Assembly (NCBI GenBank): GCA_023254015.1
Contig: JALQYS010000009.1
Span: forward strand, 1-5,968
Origin: Paracoccaceae bacterium
GTDB taxonomy: Bacteria; Pseudomonadota; Alphaproteobacteria; Rhodobacterales; Rhodobacteraceae
DNA: 5,968 nt
Direction of reading: 5' to 3'
Shown: positions 5,618-5,968 of the stretch, one piece after another
Numbering within the stretch: the first letter of the stretch is position 1
How the letters are laid out: each line of letters opens with the position of its first letter
The notes under the pieces: generated by a model
Told to the model about the DNA's origin: nothing
Database searches by the model: none
Seen by the model: the letters and a program-made list of their open reading frames with translations, nothing else
Made by a program: the position numbers and the translations under genes

Positions 5618-5968
5618 GCGGTCAGCAGATCTTTCAAGGGCACCGAAAGATCGGCCACCTTGGCCTTGTCGGGGGATTTTCCTGCCTCGATCAACCGCTT
5701 GCCCACCATATAGCCGCGCGGGTCGTTCATGGCATCGACCGCCAGCAGCGTATCGCCCTGATAATACCAGAAGCTGACGCCCTCACCTTCGGGGCCGCGC
5801 GTCACGATGTTGTCATAGCCGGTGTTCAGGCCCGCGATCTGCAGCTTGCAATCGTATTGGTCCGACCAGAACCATGGCTTCGCTACATAGTCCTTGCCCG
5901 CGCCCATGATGTTTTCGGCCACGATCTCGGCCTGATCGATGGCATTGCCCACCGATTCCAGCCGGATG
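5614..5968 (-). CDS. FAD-dependent ferredoxin (putidaredoxin-like) reductase, C-terminal 117 residues (5' end outside window)
   Basis: This is the tail of a pyridine-nucleotide/FAD oxidoreductase of the putidaredoxin/rubredoxin/ferredoxin reductase type, which passes electrons from NAD(P)H through FAD to a small iron-sulfur protein. The reading frame is open to the window edge; the GTG at 5952 is an internal Val. The fragment opens with IRLESVGNAIDQAEIVAENI, the end of the FAD-binding domain, where the family has a conserved RLES-x-NA-x-DQA segment. It continues with KPWFWSDQYDCKLQIAGLN (30-48 of the fragment), the hallmark start of the C-terminal reductase domain. SFWYYQGDTLLAVDAMNDPR and a VGKRLIEAGKSP helix complete that domain. 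About 280-300 residues, including both dinucleotide-binding GxGxxG motifs, must lie beyond the right edge. The partner ferredoxin and substrate are unknown. The gene is upstream of rsmD and overlaps it by four bases, so the two are probably one transcript. Confidence 0.92.
   Translation of the reverse strand, partial: IRLESVGNAIDQAEIVAENIMGAGKDYVAKPWFWSDQYDCKLQIAGLNTGYDNIVTRGPEGEGVSFWYYQGDTLLAVDAMNDPRGYMVGKRLIEAGKSPDKAKVADLSVPLKDLLTA

Overview
The window (about 6 kb, GC-rich, strong G/C bias at third codon positions) looks like chromosomal DNA of an alphaproteobacterium, most likely a member of the Rhodobacteraceae/Paracoccaceae. That placement rests on recalled resemblance of the GltB, RsmD, ferredoxin-reductase and Cys-motif proteins to that group, not on a search. 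It is an ordinary housekeeping-type region with six protein genes, two of them cut by the window edges. I see no mobile element, CRISPR array, tRNA or rRNA.

Layout: (1) 1-2766 (+) is the C-terminal 921 residues of the glutamate synthase large subunit GltB. (2) 2824-3336 (-) is a small conserved cysteine-motif protein of unknown function, convergent with gltB across a 57-bp gap that holds a C/G-rich hairpin. (3) 3436-4197 (-) is a TSUP (TauE/SafE, YfcA-like) membrane transporter. A 99-bp gap separates it from gene 2 and contains two small hairpins and a plausible promoter for gene 2. (4) 4320-4982 (+) is a cupin fused to a SnoaL/NTF2-like domain, divergent from the transporter over a 122-bp region carrying a perfect 7-bp inverted repeat. 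(5) 5057-5617 (-) is rsmD, the 16S rRNA m2G966 methyltransferase. It overlaps by four bases (ATGA) with (6) 5614-5968 (-), the C-terminal end of a putidaredoxin-reductase-like FAD-dependent ferredoxin reductase.

The genes do not form one pathway. gltB belongs to ammonium assimilation and rsmD to ribosome maturation. The reductase is an electron-transfer flavoprotein that appears to be co-transcribed with rsmD. The transporter and cupin-SnoaL protein share a divergent control region and could be co-regulated, but no substrate can be read from the sequence.

The most striking non-coding structure is a 64-nt imperfect palindrome at 4988-5051 (24 of 27 positions paired, 10-nt loop). It almost exactly fills the gap between the convergent cupin-SnoaL and rsmD genes. 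It has no T-tract, so it may be a bidirectional terminator or a copy of a dispersed palindromic repeat. I found no convincing new multi-gene system here. The other items worth a second look are the cupin-SnoaL fusion, the cysteine-motif protein, and a GANTC site inside a candidate -10 box.
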